The notes under the pieces are model-generated. The model did not search any database. It was not told the DNA's origin and worked only from the letters and a program-made list of their open reading frames with translations. Shown piece after piece: positions 35,412 to 48,645 of a DNA stretch of 64,000 nt (positions within the stretch are counted from its first letter, which is position 1; every line of letters starts with the position of its first letter). Made by a program: the position numbers and the translations under genes. The stretch comes from Mangifera indica (lineage: Eukaryota; Streptophyta; Magnoliopsida; Sapindales; Anacardiaceae): positions 7,998,001-8,062,000 of the forward strand of contig NC_058147.1 of NCBI RefSeq assembly GCF_011075055.1, in the 5' to 3' direction.

Positions 35412-37905
35412 TAATTAGGATTGATAATTAAAATGGTTGGTTATGCGTTTGTTTATTTCCAAGGAGAATGGATTCAGTGTGATAACAACACAATGAAGTA
35501 TGTTGAAGGTTGTAAACAATTAGTTAAAATTTTCTCCGGAATAACATTTGAGGGATTTATCCAACTTTTAAGTGAGCATTGTGGTCTTGATCTAATCAGA
35601 AACTACCTTCAACTATCTATGAAACTAAAAAAAATTGAGCTCGATTACCTTATACAGATCCAAAATGATGAAGACGTCTAAGGTTTTATTGACATATCTC
35701 AATACTTTGATGAATGTATTCTTATTTTTGTTGTGTGTATCCCGATCAAAGGACAACAAGAAGAAGAAGAAAAAGAAAATTGGTGAAGTGAAAAAAGATT
35801 CTGATTGGGAAGACTTGATTTATTTCAATAACGACGCATTTTATATTGCAAATGAATAGGCTCGTGGAGGCAAAGATAGGGTTCCTGACTAGGGTGACTT
35901 TGAGGGAAACAAGACGACTGATATTCCTCTTGATGAGGTGGAGTCTGAGGATGTCACCTATTACTAGGGGTATAAATAGTTTGTAGCTTGAAGATCTTAT
36001 TATGGGTGACGGGAATTTTTTAGGACCATTTTTTGATAATGTCCCCACTAATCCATTTAAGTGGCTTCTCAATTTTCCTCTATAGCCTTTAACATCATCA
36101 AATGATACAAGATTGATATGAGAAGGGAATGCTGTAAAGCTTGGTGATATTTTTCATAACAAACTTGAAAGTTGTTATGGACCAATTTACCCTTGAGAAA
36201 GGATTTCAATACAGGATACTTAAGTCTGATACGAGGCAATGGAAGATTATGTGTTATGATGAAAAATACCAATGGTATCTAATGACAACCAAAGCCAAAT
36301 CTAGTAAAGTCTTTTGAATTGGTAGAATGAATCCAACATACACATGTTCAGTTGATCAAATAATATTACATCACCAACAAGTTGATTGATCGAATTAATG
36401 AGGTCAAAGTTTGTGTTGATTGATCGAATTTATCGGCCTAAAGAGATAATTGTCAATATCGTCGACGGGTACAAAATTGGTATTTCATATTCACAAGCTT
36501 GGCTGGCAAGAATTAGACTTTAAATTCACTGAGAGGCTTACCGGAGGAATTTACGCTCTAATCTGATTATTGCTATAATTTAAAGCATGTTAATATGGGA
36601 ACCATGATCGTTATAGAAATAGACGATGAACATCAATTTAAGTATTTTTTTCATGACATTGGAATGTTCTCTTCGTGCATTTAAACAATATATTCGACCT
36701 GTTATTTGCATTGATACTGCTTTTCTTACAGGTCAATATCTCAAACATTTATTTCTTATGGTGGGCCTCAATGGTGATAATCAGATATACCCAATTACTT
36801 TTGGTATCAATAAAAAAGAAGATACAATATATAGTATTAGTTTTTGATGAAGGTTAAAGAATGCATCAATGAAATCCTAGAGGTGATGATAATCATTCTA
36901 TATACTTTACAATCGCTGAAGTCTTTCCAGATGTCCACCATGGGTGTTGCTACCATCACCTTCTGTATAACATGCAATCAAAGTACAAACATGACTCAAA
37001 GGTAATATGTTTACACATGTATGAGAGTTTTATTTCGTTTAACATTTTATAAATTGTGATAATGAAGTGCTTACATTATTTAAAAACTTGCAAGTTGCGT
37101 GTTTATATTGGAAAACCGCAAAGTCATATACAAAAGTAGATTTTGAGGCTATGATGAGAGCTCTTGATGCAATGCATTCTTAAGCTGGGGCTTACTTATG
37201 TGAGGTGGGATTTCAGTGATAAAGTAGGACACATTTTTCAAGGTATCGGTATAACATAATGACAACTAATATTGTAGAGTCATTCAATGCCCTTGTCAAA
37301 CATGCAGAGGGTCTGCATATCACGATGCTTGTCGAGTTCATTGGGGCACATTACAATGATGAGTTTACAAAAAGAGAAACCATCCAAGTATGTACTGAGT
37401 TATTAATAATTATCTATTTGAGCATGTCTTTCTTCCTTTATGCTTGTTATTAACACGTGTTATTGCTTTTTCCAAATTGTAGATAAATGCCCTAATTATG
37501 TTATCCCGTGGACGGAGGAGAAGCTTGGCCGCCATGTATCCCTAATCTTATGTCTAGATCCAAGTGGAATATATGATAAAAGTGTAGTGATCTGGCTAAA
37601 TGGTAGCCCCATCATCAATACAAATTCAAATAGGCTGAATCTCATGTTAACCCTATTAACCCTAAACCAAAACTCATCTCTGCCTAAGCCCTGATATAGC
37701 TGTTGTAACAAAAATGAGTGCACCAATATTCCAAGAACTTGATATTTGGTAATCGAAGGAGATGCCTAAAACACATCCTCTCGAACAACCGTATTTGCTT
37801 CGGTGTCAGTGTTGACCTAATCTTTGACATGATAGTGCGTTGGACACGACATATAACCTTTGCTTGGAAGTGTCGTGACTCATTCGACATTCTTAACTAG
37901 CCATC
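35412..37905 (+). pseudogene. broken Mutator-like (MULE) transposase gene
   Basis: Disrupted plus-strand frames follow the layout of plant MULE transposases. The N-terminal PB1-like part comes first (about 35431-35681, with YFQGEWIQCDNN). Next is the DNA-binding segment (about 36180-36360, with LEKGFQYRILKSDTRQW). The MULE catalytic domain follows, with RPVICIDTAFLTGQYL (about 36697-36744) and NQIYPITFGI (about 36779-36808). After it come FPDVHHGCCYHHL (about 36928-36966) and MTTNIVESFNAL (about 37259-37294). Stops and frameshifts separate these parts, for example several stops near 37180-37230. The gene cannot make a full enzyme. It lies between the fold-back element and the tandem repeat behind laccase B and is absent at the corresponding place behind A. 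Confidence 0.82.
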
Positions 37906-37944
37906 GTCATGTTTTATTTTATGAGAAATATCCTGTAAAAAATT

Positions 37945-39165
37945 TTTAAAGTTTATAAGAATTTCATAAAAAACAGATATAAAAATGATAAATATAGAAA
38001 AAAATAGACCTAAAATGTGAAAACTACATATTAGAATATCTTAGAAAGATGAAAACTGAAAAACAAAAAAAAAAAGAACTGAAATTTGAAATCTATACGT
38101 TGAAATATCTTAGAATGTTAAAAACTAAAAAATTGCTTGAAAATCTAAAAAGTACGAGTCAAAATATCTTAAAATGATAAAAATAAAAAAAATGACACTA
38201 AATTACTAAAACTAATCGTTGAAATCCTTAAAATAATGAAAGCTAAAAAATCGAACTGAAATTCGAAAAGTACTTGTTGAAATATTCCAAAATAACAACA
38301 ATAAAAAAAACTGAACTAAAATTTGAAAACTCTACGTTCAAAAACTTAGAAATAATAAATATTGAAAAAATGAAACTAAAATTTAAAATTTATATGTTGA
38401 AATATCTTAGAATGTCAAAAATTAAAAAATCACTTGGAAATCTGAAAAATCCGAATCGAAATATGCCATAATAACAATAATAAAAAAACTGAACTAAAAT
38501 TTTAAGACTACATGGCTAAAAACCTAAAAATGATAAATAACAAAAAACATAATTGAAATTCGAAAACTACATGTTAAAATACCCTAAAATATAAAAAACT
38601 AAAAAATCACTCAAATTCTAAACTTACAAGTGAAAATACCATGGAATGACAAAAAAAAAGGGTCATGAATTTTGAAAATTAAATGTTGAAATAACCTAAG
38701 ATGATAAAAACTAAAAAATTAATATGAAATTCAAAAAGTACATATGAAAATACACTCGAGTGATAACAATTGAAAAATTGAATGAAATTTTAAAAACTAC
38801 ACGTCTAAAAATCTTAAAATGACAAAAATTGAAAAAATAGAATTGAAATTCAAAATTTTTACTTTAAAATACCTTAGAATGTGAAAAATCAAAAAATTAT
38901 TCAAAAATCTGAAAAGTATGAGTCAAAATATTCTAAAATGACCAAAAATAAAAAAGGGATCTGAGTTTTGAAAACTAAACATTAAAATAACTTTGAAATG
39001 AAAAAACCGAAATATCAAATTGAAATTCAGAAAGTACAGAAGAAAATGGGCTTAGGAAACACAAAAATAAAGAAATAGATATAAAATTCAAAAATGATAT
39101 GTTCAAGAACCCTAAATCAGAAAAATGGATATGAAATTAAAAAACTAAACGTTGAATTAACCCAA
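37945..39165. repeat. degenerate tandem repeat, about 58-bp unit (long copy)
   Basis: This is the same kind of repeat as 23590-24260 but about twice as long. The stretch at 38640-39165 runs parallel, unit by unit, to 23730-24260, so the array was copied together with the laccase block. No coding capacity is visible. Confidence 0.7.
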
Positions 39166-40859
39166 AATATTTTAGTAAATTGGGCTAAACAAAAAATTGA
39201 GGCCTGAATAGACAGCCCAAAGCCTGGGTCTAAAATATTTTATGGGTTTGGACTTGAATTCGCTAGATGTGATTTAATTGGTCCAATTGACAAGGAAAAC
39301 AAAAAGGACTATTGAAAATATTGTATTATATATAAATAGGGATCAAAAGTTGGGTGTTTTTCTGAACCGACAATTCATCTGGTATATTCAACGTATTAAA
39401 GTAGAGGTCTTCTCACTAAACTCTATAGAGACATCAATAATATGTGTTATGAACATTAATAAGTAAGGTTTGTATATGTGTTTCAAAAAGCAAATAAAAC
39501 TGTAAATTAGATGTCTAAATTTGTTTAATAAATTGATATTTTAATAGGATTTACTAATGAAGTTATAAGGAATTTTTTTGGCAAAAAATATTGAAACTTC
39601 AAACTTAAATTAATATCTCCATTTCTATGTTATTTTTTTGGGTTTTTGCCCCAATTTTGTATAAAGTTTTCATTTAATGTTTTAAATTATCTTTATAAGT
39701 AAAATTTGTGTTGATTTTAAAAACTATTCAAGACATTGATAGATTAATTTAATTAAACTTTTTAATATTTTTGTTCTTTTTGTTGCATATTTATAGATGA
39801 AAATCATTTCATACAATTTACTATTTTGTTTTTATTACAAAATTTACCAACGATTTATTTTTAACACTATAAATTAATGTGTCAACAAGAAAACTGTATA
39901 AAGTTTTTTTTTTTTTTTATTTTGATCTAAATTTTGTATTATAATTAGTGAACAAAATTTTTCTATTTTCATTTTAAAAATTTGTATCAGAAAATGATTA
40001 TAAACACACTTTCAAAAATTTCGTAAAACACGTAAATGACATCCCCTAAATAATTATCAAGCCAATCTCCCAGTCAACTGAAATAATTATTTGTTTTGAA
40101 GCTATAACTTGTTTTCAGTCACAATGACATGTTAAGGAGCCAGGGCAGGTTTGGTTGTGTTGTGTCGTGCGAGTCTCTTTGGCTTATCATATTGGGCAAA
40201 AACCTATTATAGTGTAAACCTTATTGGTTGAGCTGGCTCGTCATATATTGAAGACCTATAACACAATTCACACTTTAGGGAGTCGTGTTATGTCAGATTT
40301 TTAATGGGATAACTCATGGGTTTTTATCAAATTAATTTGTTAATTTATTAATAAAAATAATATTTTTATTACAAAATTAAATAAAATTAATTTATATTCA
40401 CTTTCAAATTAATAGAACTGAAGAGAACAATTTCAAAATTTTATTGATAATCTTTCACTTGTGGAGGATTAAAGTGGTTATATGATGGAAAAAAAATAAA
40501 AAATAATACAAATAAATTAATTTATATAAAAATATAATTATAAATACAAATAAATTATATAAATTTTTTGTATAACCCTAGGTGACAACTTGTGATTAGG
40601 TGATATGACTGTTTACTTTTTTCTCTCACTTTAAAATCACCAATTAGATGTTACCACATTAAGTTGTACACAAAAGTTTATACAATTTATCTGTATATGC
40701 AGTGTTACTTTTTATATAATATATAAATACAAGTTTTAATTCTTATCTATATATTTTTTATTCATTTTCATCGCCCAAATTCTTGAAATCTTCAAATCTA
40801 TCTTTTGCCTTATGATTTTACACATTATGACATTGACCATATTAGGGTGTTAGTTGCAT

Positions 40860-41389
40860 CACCTGTCATTGAACATGCATTCATCTGTACTACAAGTTTA
40901 TTCTGATACTACAATCGACACTGAGGGCGTTAGTAGATTGTGTCAAGGCAAAAAACACATGATAAATGACTTGATGTGCTTTCCACCAAGTTAGAATATT
41001 GAATGTGTCACATTTTTTATTCATTATTTCGGGATAATGATCCATCACTGTACTTTGAACTTTGACTTACATATGGTTGCTTATCTTTGCGCAAGAGAAA
41101 CCATAAACACGACTTACGTTTGAATGAATCAGCTGAACTTACCTTTGGTTAAGGAATTTGTGACATCATTTCACATTTAATTTTAGAAATGTTTTACATT
41201 TCAAATAAAAAAATCTTAAATCTTCTATTCTACAAGATAAGTTCTAACAAATTTTCACTTATAATTTCTAAATTTTTGATTCCTAATAATTTCGCTTAGG
41301 GTCTAGAGAGGCGGCAATAGCAAATAGTAAAAATGTTTCTTTCCAATATTTAAAATTTTTTTCTTTCATTTGACTTGAAATATCTTAAC

Positions 41390-41473
<84 letters not shown>

Positions 41474-41840
41474 TCACTAATTTCTACTATAAAAAAATTG
41501 TAACCAGATAGTGGGATAATACACACCTGAGCATTGACCAATTTTTAACATGTTCATTAAAGTATTGTCAATGTTCCAGTCATATTTAGTCAAAAACATA
41601 CGTTCTTGAATTCTTTTGATTGTGTATTGAAAAATTATGTTATAATTACTTCATATCTTTCACATATTTTTAATATAAGATATATTAAATTTCACTTAGT
41701 TCTAACATCAATTTTTATTTTTTTTTGTTTTAATCTCGTTTGTTTACACATTTGATGATATGTTTGTATGTGTGATAGAGACAATAAAATGTAAACAATG
41801 ACATATTTAATTCTTTTTTTTGGAATTTTTATTAAATTTA
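40860..41840 (-). pseudogene. degraded hAT transposase remnant, copy C
   Basis: This is the counterpart of 10160-11110. The TA microsatellite has expanded inside the former coding region. The remnant is full of stops. Confidence 0.62.
41392..41470. repeat. long TA microsatellite
   Basis: About 39 uninterrupted TA units. The same place in copies A, B and E has only short runs. The Tyr-Ile repeat frame across it is an artefact. Confidence 0.95.
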
Positions 41841-42298
41841 AACTATCTTAAATTATTAAATTTATGATATGATATGCATATTTAATGAGAACGTGATATT
41901 AAAACTGGAATTGGCCGGTTTCTGGAAATAAGAAACCAAAATTTAATGTTCCAATTTAAACTATCGCTGTCTGAATCTTAAAATTTGTCAACTGTGGTTG
42001 GTGAGATTGATGCACATGTCACCTCTAACAAACATTAATATAATTTATTTTTATCATTATATGATCATATCTTAATCTCATCAACCAGAAGGAAAATGGC
42101 ACGCCCAAAATCATAACCTACTAAACCACCACGCGCAACTTAGCAATTGGCACCTAACACCCACGTGCCATGCGGGTTGGTGTTAGGTTTAGGTCAATTA
42201 TTGTACGATCGACTACACAAAAGCTTTCCTCATGTCTCTTTGCTAGAAAACAGTCACGGTTCAAGATTCCAAGACAAAACTTTATAAAATAAATCAAA

Positions 42299-42978
42299 GG
42301 CCAAAAGACTTGTTCCCACCGGAGGTAAAATATAATCTCAAACTCATATATTTTAATTTTTAAAAATTTAAACTCTTGTTTATGAGTAAAATTTTATTAA
42401 AAAACTCAGTTAATATTAAAGATAAAATTATCACTTAATAAAAAATTAAAAAAACTAAAAAAACTAAACTTTTATTACATTTCTCCCTTTAGTTTAAAAA
42501 TATAATAATTTTCTCTATCTAATATTTGAAAAGTAGCAATTTCACTCTTAGGGTTTTGAAACCATTTGTTTTAACTCGTTCTTCCAACTTCTCTCTTCCT
42601 GTAGACTTGTTCCCACCCACCCACCAACAACAGTGATTTTGTCTTCATCAGAGTTAATCGCTTTAATCGGTAGGTGGGAACAAGTCGATAGGGAGAGATA
42701 GCCGTGGTGGGAGGACGAACATGGTCGGAGATGGCTAGGAGTGTAATTGCTATTTTTTAAACTTTGGATGGAAAAAATGTTAGATTTCCAAAATGAGGGG
42801 AAAAAATGTGATGAAGTTTTAATTTTTAAAATTATTTTTTTAAATGATTATTTGCCCTTAACTTTAAGTGAGAATTTTAACAAAATTTTACTTATGAGTG
42901 AGATTTTGGATTTTTGAATGCTAGAGAATAGGAGTTTAAAATTACACCTAACCTTGGATGGGAACAAGTCTTTTGGTC
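42299..42978. mobile_element. Mutator-like MITE (U2 first MITE, copy C)
   Basis: It starts GGCCAAAAGACTTGTTCCCA and ends TGGGAACAAGTCTTTTGGTC. A perfect 9-bp duplication, TAAATCAAA, flanks it (42290-42298 and 42979-42987). This is the best preserved member of this insertion. Confidence 0.9.
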
Positions 42979-43899
42979 TAAATCAAATAATTACTTTTAA
43001 GAGATTATAAAATATAAAACGATTCAAATATTAAATAATTATTAACTAAACTATCCCACTTTCACATATTTTTTTAATCACAATTGAACTTTATATATTT
43101 AGATTCCGGTTTCAATTCCAATTTCGATTCTTTACAAGATGAAATCAAAACTGGAATTAAAAACAAATGGTTCCATAAATTTGGAATTGAAACCTATTTG
43201 TAATTGATTGATTTTGGATAGGAACTAGAACCGAAAATTAGATACCTGCAGTTTTGGTTCTAGTTTTGTTTTTTTGCTCACCCCTAGTATCCACCATTAA
43301 AATTCTAGGAATTTGGATTGTACTTTATAATGCTCTTATACTTATTCTAAAAGTTCTTACAAAGTTGACGACGAAAATTGCAAACTTTGGTTTTTCGAAG
43401 CCAACGACCTATCATCAACCTTTTAACTTACACATTAATAATCTTCCAAAACACATTAGCCTAATATGAAAAATACATCTATGGTAGATGAAAAATCTAA
43501 ATATTCACTCATAGATTAACTGTTGTTAAAATTTTCAGCTAGAGGTAGCAGTAAAATCATCATTTTATCCCTAAACCATAAAACCTTAAAAAAATATATT
43601 ATTCCCCTCCTTAGTTTAGAAAACCAACCATTCCCCCCCATGATTAAACTTAAAAAAAATCCACTTCCCCCCTTTTTAGGTTTCATTTTAGTGGCTTAGA
43701 GAATCCAATTGTTGATCGAGAAGAAGCGACAATGTCCATATTTGTACGAAAAATATTGTTTAAATTGGAAAGAAGCAATGAAAGACAACACTTTGTCATG
43801 TCTCTATTTGAAAATTTTGATGATAGTTAACCTATAAATAAGTGTTTGAATTTTTTATCTATAATGATATGTTTTGAAGGTTATACTAAAATTTGGATA

Positions 43900-44135
43900 A
43901 AAAATAATGGTTTTGGGCATAAAAATTCATGTGAGGTGGAGAAGAAACCGTACCACATCAATTTATACACATTAAAGTTTGTGGTAGAAAATTTTATGAA
44001 GAAACATCACTTTCTTCTTAAATGAGCCTCTGGCGTCTGGCCCTCTGACCGGCCTGATCTGTCCACGAACGACCTTGCGTGGCTTATCGGTGGTGGGACA
44101 GGTGAATTGGTAGCTGCGTGCCTCTTCCATCTTTT
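43900..44135. other. unidentified U2 segment, copy C
   Basis: This is the counterpart of 13310-13555. It has a small internal deletion relative to D: the stretch ending TTTTTTGTGATTCCGG is lost near 43996. No reading frame is shared by all three copies. Confidence 0.4.
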
Positions 44136-44317
44136 CAATAAAAACATAGCCGAAAACAGTGACATTTATTCACCAAACTCAATTACTATCAATGTATTAT
44201 TTGCAACCACCATTCCGATTCACAAACACGTTTCATTTGTTCATTGATAAATAAGGGAAATGCTTCCTTTATTGACCAATTAACAACAATTAATTTAATA
44301 ACTAACAATAAAAATAA

Positions 44318-44940
44318 GGCCAAATGACTATTACCCGTAAGCTTTGATATGTTTTTAAAGTAACATTCGTAAAGTTTTAAAAACCTAAAATCTTACTCAT
44401 AGGCTAATTGGGGTTAAAATTTTTTATTAGGGACAAAAATAAAATTTTTATTTTATCAGTAATATTGAAAAATATAATTATTATATTTTTCTTAAGTTTT
44501 AAAAACGAACTATTTTACCCTTACCAAAAGTTTTCTAACTTTAAAAAGTTACTTTTTTCTTCTCATTTTTTGCACTGATGACCTCCCCTCTCTATCCAAA
44601 AACATTGGTCGGCACCTCCCCTCTCTAGATCTCTTTGTCTCTGACGAAGAGATCTGGAAAGAAGAGGTCGTCGTGCCCTATTGTGTGTTGACTAATGTTT
44701 TAGGGTGGAGAAAGAAGGTTGTTAGAAATTAGTGAAGTTGTTAGTTTTCAAAACTTAGGGAGGGAAACATAATGAATTTTATATTTTTTTAATATTATTA
44801 GTAAAATAACGATTTTATCCTAGTTTTAACAGAAAATTTTAACGATAATTAATCAATGAGTGAGGCTTTGGGTTTTTCAAGCCCTGTGGATGTGATTTTG
44901 GAAACACATCAAAACTTAGGGGTGAATAAGTCTTTTGGCC
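44318..44940. mobile_element. Mutator-like MITE (U2 second MITE, copy C)
   Basis: It runs from GGCCAAATGACT to AGTCTTTTGGCC with the perfect 9-bp duplication TAAAAATAA (44309-44317 and 44941-44949). It is the same insertion as 13732-14514. Confidence 0.88.
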
Positions 44941-46256
44941 TAAAAATAATATTTTTAACATTGAATTAATTTCACATATTTTAAGCTTAGTTGTGTCAAA
45001 TTGATCTTGATAGAATCATGCCATGGTGTCCCATTTCTAATAGCGACAGATTTACAAAACAAATTATATATCATTTCATAAAATATAAATGAATATTCAA
45101 AATATGCGAGTCTTGAAATTAAAATTAAATTTATAAACAAACTTGGAATATAAAATAATCTCTCCGAATCTAATACAAACTAGTATCTACAACTAATTTA
45201 TATATTCTGACTGCTTTCATATGTGAACACATCTTGTTTTCTAAATAGATGCATTATTCATTGGCTATTGTTTTTTTTTTTTTTTTTTAAAACCTTGCAA
45301 AGGATTTGAAACATGAATTATAGAATCATAATCAATCGACAAAATATTATGACAAACATCAACCATATTAGAACTATAACTTACAAATGAGATTGAATTA
45401 CCTTTCTTTCTAAGTCAAACCTTAAACTTATAACATTCCTTTTTTGTATGTGGTCTTTTTTTTAAAAGATTCTTTTCTAAACTTGGTTTGGACATATATT
45501 TTATCTTTTCCCTTATGTGTAGCATGCTTCTTCTTTTTTCCTTGTATTATTATATGTGCACTTTCACCCATTTCCATTAATAGTCTTACCTCTTATACAC
45601 ACATTAATTTCCCCTTTTTTCCTTATGTGTTTTGAGGGATTATGAAGAGTTCATATTATTATGGAAGTGAATCACTATGCATTAGGAAAGATTTAAACAT
45701 TTCAATCTCAAAAGACCTAAGTTGAGCCATTTTGTCCCTCATCTACATGATGTGCTCACTCACACCTCTAACATTGGTAAAAGCTTTATTTATGATAAAT
45801 TTGTGAAAAGAGCCCTAACAAAGACTTTACATGAAGACTCAAATTGTTCATTAATAGACTTTAGTAATTGCTTGATATTGTTATACTTAGGGCTGAAACT
45901 AAATCGAGCTAACTCGGTTTCAAAAGTTGGCTCAAGAATGACAAAATTCATATGAGATAAATATATTATATTTACAATGATGTCATATTACTATATGTCA
46001 TCCCAAGAAATTTAATATATAATTTTAGTATAATAAAGATGTTAAAATTTTGTTCGAATGTGGACAAACATTTATATTGTTTTAATTTAATAAAACTTGG
46101 GTAAATATGTAGTCCAGTGAATTTTGTTGTGTGGGCATATCATGATCAATTTTGTTGAATGCCCCCTATACTTCATAAATGAAACTTGGGTTGTAAAGAT
46201 GCAAGTGTAAGCTATTAAGTTTATTAGAGTTTTGACGGAGAGACTCAATAAACTAT

Positions 46257-46278
46257 TATAAAAGGAGACTAGGTCTCC
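46257..46278 (+). promoter_or_regulatory. TATA-like box with adjoining palindrome (U2 copy C)
   Basis: TATAAAAGG runs into GGAGAC-TAG-GTCTCC, unchanged from 15562-15583. No gene follows. Confidence 0.35.
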
Positions 46279-47537
46279 GTTCCCAATGCACACATGACAA
46301 TCTTCCGTTAAAATATTGTTATTTTGGAAGCATATGAGAAAGGAAGCCCTATTTCACTGGATTGATAATTGATTGAATTTAGAATTAATTTAACATTAAC
46401 TATGATTCATCAGGTTTGTTTAAATGTCTAAATTTTTTAATTTCAAAAATTCTATAACCTATATTTGTAAGAATTTTACTGTAATTTATTTAATTAATTG
46501 CACGAATATAATGTTGAATTTGTGTGATTAATCTCAAACAAATATGTTGTGACTATTTTATTATGAATTAAAATTATACTAATCATATGACATCTAACTT
46601 TCTGCATACAATACTTAATAAATTATTTAATAAATAATTTCATTTATTCCTTAATTAAACATAAAATTAATCTATATAATGAATTATAATAATAATTCAT
46701 TTACATAATAAACATTGCATAAATTAGATAAATGAAACTGAAATCATCCAATTAAAAATCAAATTTGGCAAGCAAAATTTCTTATCATATGTATTATGTA
46801 AAAGAGTAATGTTATGCATACATATTTTTTATACTTAATTTAAGTATACAAATTATATATCATTATGTAATTAAATATTAATTTATCTTTTAATTCAAAA
46901 TATATATTAAAAGTATACACATATAATTTTATCACAAATTCAAGTTTGAGTCCCATATATGCCAAAACAAACTCGCCCTTGCAAGGCAATGAAATATTAG
47001 TTATGTCAACTTAATAATCATCTCTTACTTCTTGTCGGGTTCTGTTTTGGATTGATGTACCCAAATATAAATCTGACTCTAAATTAATTTATAAACTTTG
47101 ATTTTGACATTTTAAACATCATTTTTTTCATTTCCACGTTATATATAAGGAAATATTCTATCTATGTACAAAATCAAAATTACAAGTAATATAATCGAAA
47201 CCAAAATTTTGCAGAATATATAATTAACCTACCCCCCATTGCATATCTTCGTCCTTTGAATACAAGGGCTTCCAGACAATCTGAATTACGATGAAAGAAT
47301 AGAAGATATAACAACTAGTCAAATTGATTTGTTAAAAACAGCTGTTGAATTACTTGCCATGGCTTTTTTCATTTTTAGGGCCCAGTTTTGGTACTTTAGT
47401 ATGGTACAAACGTGGGAAAGATGTTTTATTTTAGGGGTCAATTAATTATTGGTAGTTTAAATTAGTTGTCTTTTGTCTCTAGACGAAGAGGCCGAGGGGA
47501 AGTTCAAAGTGGATCTAGGAGAAAAAGACACTGGAGG

Positions 47538-47788
47538 GTTGAAAATGAAACTTAAAGGGGAAAAATATGATTTTTTTAAATTTAATCTCGAGAAAATTAT
47601 AAGTTTTTTAATTAAAGAAAAAATGAGATAAAATTTTATTATTTTTAATATATTAATAGTTAAATAATAATTTTATTTTTAAAATTTATTAATTCCGTTA
47701 ATTTTAAACATATACGAGTGAAAGTTTAGATTTTCAATATTTAATTTGAGAATTCAACAAATCTTGGGTGAGAATAAATCTTTTGGCC
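47538..47788. mobile_element. half MITE abutting the laccase C promoter
   Basis: The same right-half MITE as in the other copies, ending TCTTGGGTGAGAATAAATCTTTTGGCC. Confidence 0.68.
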
Positions 47789-47798
47789 TTTTCACAAC

Positions 47799-47806
47799 TA
47801 TAAAAA
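47799..47806 (+). promoter_or_regulatory. TATA box of laccase C
   Basis: TATAAAAA is 65 bases before the start codon of the truncated copy. Transcription from here would read through exons 1 and 2 into the receptor kinase relic. Confidence 0.6.
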
Positions 47807-47863
47807 GAAACCTAGCTAAGAGGACTTTAAGTCAACAAAGAACATACGAGTGCTTTGAAGATA

Positions 47864-48645
47864 ATGGGCTTTCTTCAACAGTTGGCGGTAATCAGTGGAT
47901 TAGCTTTGCTGGTTTGCTTGGTGCAAGCGGAAGTTCATTACCATGACTTTGTTGTAAGAGCTAGCTTTTACTCATTGATCTTCATTTTTTATTCTTGCTT
48001 TAAGGACATGGCTGAATGACTGATATCTCTGTATTCATACATATTTGTATGCATGCATTGATCTTCCTGTGACTTCTTCTTATTCTTCATAGTCTTGTGA
48101 TGATATGTAGCTTCGGGAGGAAAATTTGACCAGGCTGTGCAACACCAACAAAAGGATGGTGGTAAACGGCCAGTTTCCCGGGCCAACCGTTTATGTTCGC
48201 AAAGGTGATGCTGTTTTTGTTAACGTCCATAATCAAAGAGGTTACAAAGTCACAATCCACTGGTTATTTCTCTCTCTCTCTTCTCAATTATTATATATTT
48301 TATATTGAAACAATAATCATCATATGATTAATTGTTATTTTATCTTTAATTTTTATCTATCTATTTATATGATGATATATCATTATTTATACACATAACA
48401 CTACTCTATATTAAAATTAGATATTGAACAAGGGGAGAATGATTTAAAATAATATGAAATAATTTTCTTTTTTAATTTTGGGAAGAAAATTTTCGAAACA
48501 TTGGTTTAGAGTTTTCATAAATGTTTTTTTCATAAAAGTTGATAGAGTTGATACATTTCTTTGTTTAATTTCTTTCACCATGTGATTGGGTATATTTAAA
48601 TTAGAGATAAAACAACATACAAGTATGTGTCATTATTTATGCATA
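47864..48645 (+). pseudogene. truncated laccase C (exons 1-2 only)
   Basis: Exon 1 (47864-47953) and exon 2 (48111-48262) keep their frame, splice sites and lengths. They encode the signal peptide and the first part of cupredoxin domain 1, up to the TG of the split HWHG tryptophan codon. The second intron starts normally, but its similarity to A and B stops at about 48645. From there the sequence is that of an LRR receptor kinase. Exons 3-7, which carry nearly all copper ligands, are missing, and the window holds no detached copy of them. Exon 1 has VVISG changed to AVISG, as in D. The gene cannot make a laccase. Confidence 0.88.

Larger units (their letters stand above)
39440..42298. repeat. 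array block U1, copy C
   Basis: This is the third copy of U1. It begins in the sequence ACATCAATAATATGTGTTATG and runs to the joint with U2 at the MITE start. It differs from the others by a long TA microsatellite (41392-41470) and lacks the hAT MITE of copy A. The section 39170-39430 before it matches 7870-8060. Confidence 0.75.
42299..46650. repeat. array block U2, copy C
   Basis: This is the second copy of U2, with both MITEs, the half MITE (about 43480-43800), the unidentified segment (43900-44135) and the TATA-plus-palindrome. It is closer to D than to A in many places, for example the shared 45440-45720 and 61670-61945 stretch that A lacks. Confidence 0.75.
46651..47863. repeat. array block U3 (proximal laccase upstream), copy C
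   Basis: This corresponds to 15951-17260, with small deletions, for example after GAATTACGATGAAAG near 47290. Its last 326 bases before the start codon look identical to copy D. Confidence 0.75.

Noticed and set aside
41350..41541. Tyr-Ile repeat protein
   Set aside because: It is only the TA microsatellite in translation.
47746..47946. A start codon upstream of laccase C exon 1 in a different frame
   Set aside because: It ignores the splice donor at 47954 and lies in another frame than the signal peptide. The ATG at 47864 matches the other copies.
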